Positions 5,670 through 6,038 of a stretch of 6,038 nucleotides of DNA are shown here, one piece after another. Every line of letters begins with the position of its first letter. Within the stretch, counting starts at the first letter, position 1. Origin of the DNA: Actinomycetes bacterium. GTDB taxonomy: Bacteria > Actinomycetota > Acidimicrobiia > Spongiisociales > UBA5794. The translations under genes were made by a program, and so were the position numbers. The DNA lies in the NCBI GenBank assembly GCA_024275815.1, contig JAJRYI010000278.1, positions 1-6,038 on the forward strand, given 5' to 3'. The notes below the pieces were generated by a model. That model was not told where the DNA came from. It worked only from the letters and a program-made list of their open reading frames with translations, and did no database searches.

Positions 5670-6038
5670 GTTGGCGTGGAGTTGGATGACGACGTCGGTG
5701 GGGTCGTCGACGTCGTGCACCTTGCCGGGATCGTCGACCGCTTCGAGCGGGGCAGGGTCGACGGTGGGTACTGTGTCGCCGCTCAACCCGTAGGCCCCCT
5801 GGTACCGGTGAACCTTCGAGACGATGTCGCGAACGATCATCCGGGTGTGATCCTCGGCAGCGTCTCGAAGAGCCTCGAGGTCGTCCTCGTCGGTAGCGAT
5901 CACCGTTGCGCCGGCCTGTGCGATGTCGACGATGATGATCTCCTGGGTGACCACGTCGGGTGAAAGGGCAGCGAGGCTGCCAACGACGACGGCGTCGACC
6001 CGGCCGGCACGCACGATATCGAGGAGAGCCTTGAGGCC
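5664..6038 (-). CDS. Degenerate resolvase-like (serine recombinase fold) protein, N-terminus beyond window
   Basis: The frame is open from the right edge to TGA at 5666-5664, giving 124 visible residues. The apparent GTG at 6014 is only an internal Val, because the reading continues upstream as GLKALLDIV. The pattern GLxxLLxxVxxGxVDAVVVxSLxxLS, then a helix, then QAGATVIATDEDD and a helix containing DHTRMIVRDIVSKV, matches the second half of a resolvase catalytic domain and its following helix. In known resolvases the strand ends in a DRLGR-like motif with two catalytic arginines; here the equivalent is AALSP, so both are missing. After the helix comes an acidic, Pro-rich tail of about 45 residues (around TVPTVDPAPLEAVDDPG) instead of a helix-turn-helix domain. 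The catalytic serine, if present, would lie outside the window. A recombinase-derived non-catalytic role is likely if the fold call is right; a different alpha/beta family remains possible. Confidence 0.65.
   Translation of the reverse strand, partial: GLKALLDIVRAGRVDAVVVGSLAALSPDVVTQEIIIVDIAQAGATVIATDEDDLEALRDAAEDHTRMIVRDIVSKVHRYQGAYGLSGDTVPTVDPAPLEAVDDPGKVHDVDDPTDVVIQLHANT

Noticed and set aside
5118..5963. 281-codon plus-strand open frame
   Set aside because: It runs out of frame through the acidic-linker protein, the spacer and antisense to the resolvase-like gene. Its Arg/Gly-rich then Val/Asp-rich halves show it is a composite of shadows.
1..6038. Search by eye for tRNA genes, CRISPR repeats, IS-end inverted repeats and att sites
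   Set aside because: No cloverleaf, regularly spaced repeat array, transposase or flanking inverted repeats were seen. The resolvase-like gene has no visible recombination site beside it.

Overview
The window is GC-rich DNA (roughly 60% G+C by eye), with GTG starts, strong Shine-Dalgarno sites and tightly packed genes. The gene families point to an actinobacterium. An Acidimicrobiia-like lineage is a guess from protein flavour only; nothing here fixes the genus. There are no tRNA or rRNA genes, no CRISPR array and no insertion sequence.

The left two thirds (1-4272) is one minus-strand operon, read right to left: a MoxR-family AAA+ ATPase (3301-4272), a membrane-anchored DUF58 protein (2117-3301), and a large TgpA-like membrane transglutaminase (1-2141) whose C-terminus lies beyond the left edge. 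The first two genes share one base (TGATG) and the last two overlap by 25 bp, so translation is probably coupled. This trio is a known, widespread arrangement. The ATPase is thought to act as a chaperone or remodeller for its DUF58/VWA-like partner and a cell-surface transglutaminase-fold enzyme.

A 107-bp divergent spacer (4273-4379) separates this operon from a plus-strand pair. The first gene encodes a 79-residue Trp-rich protein (4380-4619) with a possible leaderless start. The second, 16 bp downstream, encodes a 292-residue protein (4636-5514) with two small alpha/beta-looking ends joined by a long acidic linker. I cannot assign a function to either.

At 5515-5663 a short convergent spacer holds a small heptamer repeat and, at its right edge, a strong hairpin. 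A minus-strand gene then runs off the right edge (5664-6038). Its visible part looks like the second half of a serine-recombinase (resolvase) catalytic domain, with the usual arginine-bearing motif replaced and no DNA-binding domain after it. I see no convincing new multi-gene system. The best candidates for a second look are this degenerate resolvase-like protein and the uncharacterised plus-strand pair.
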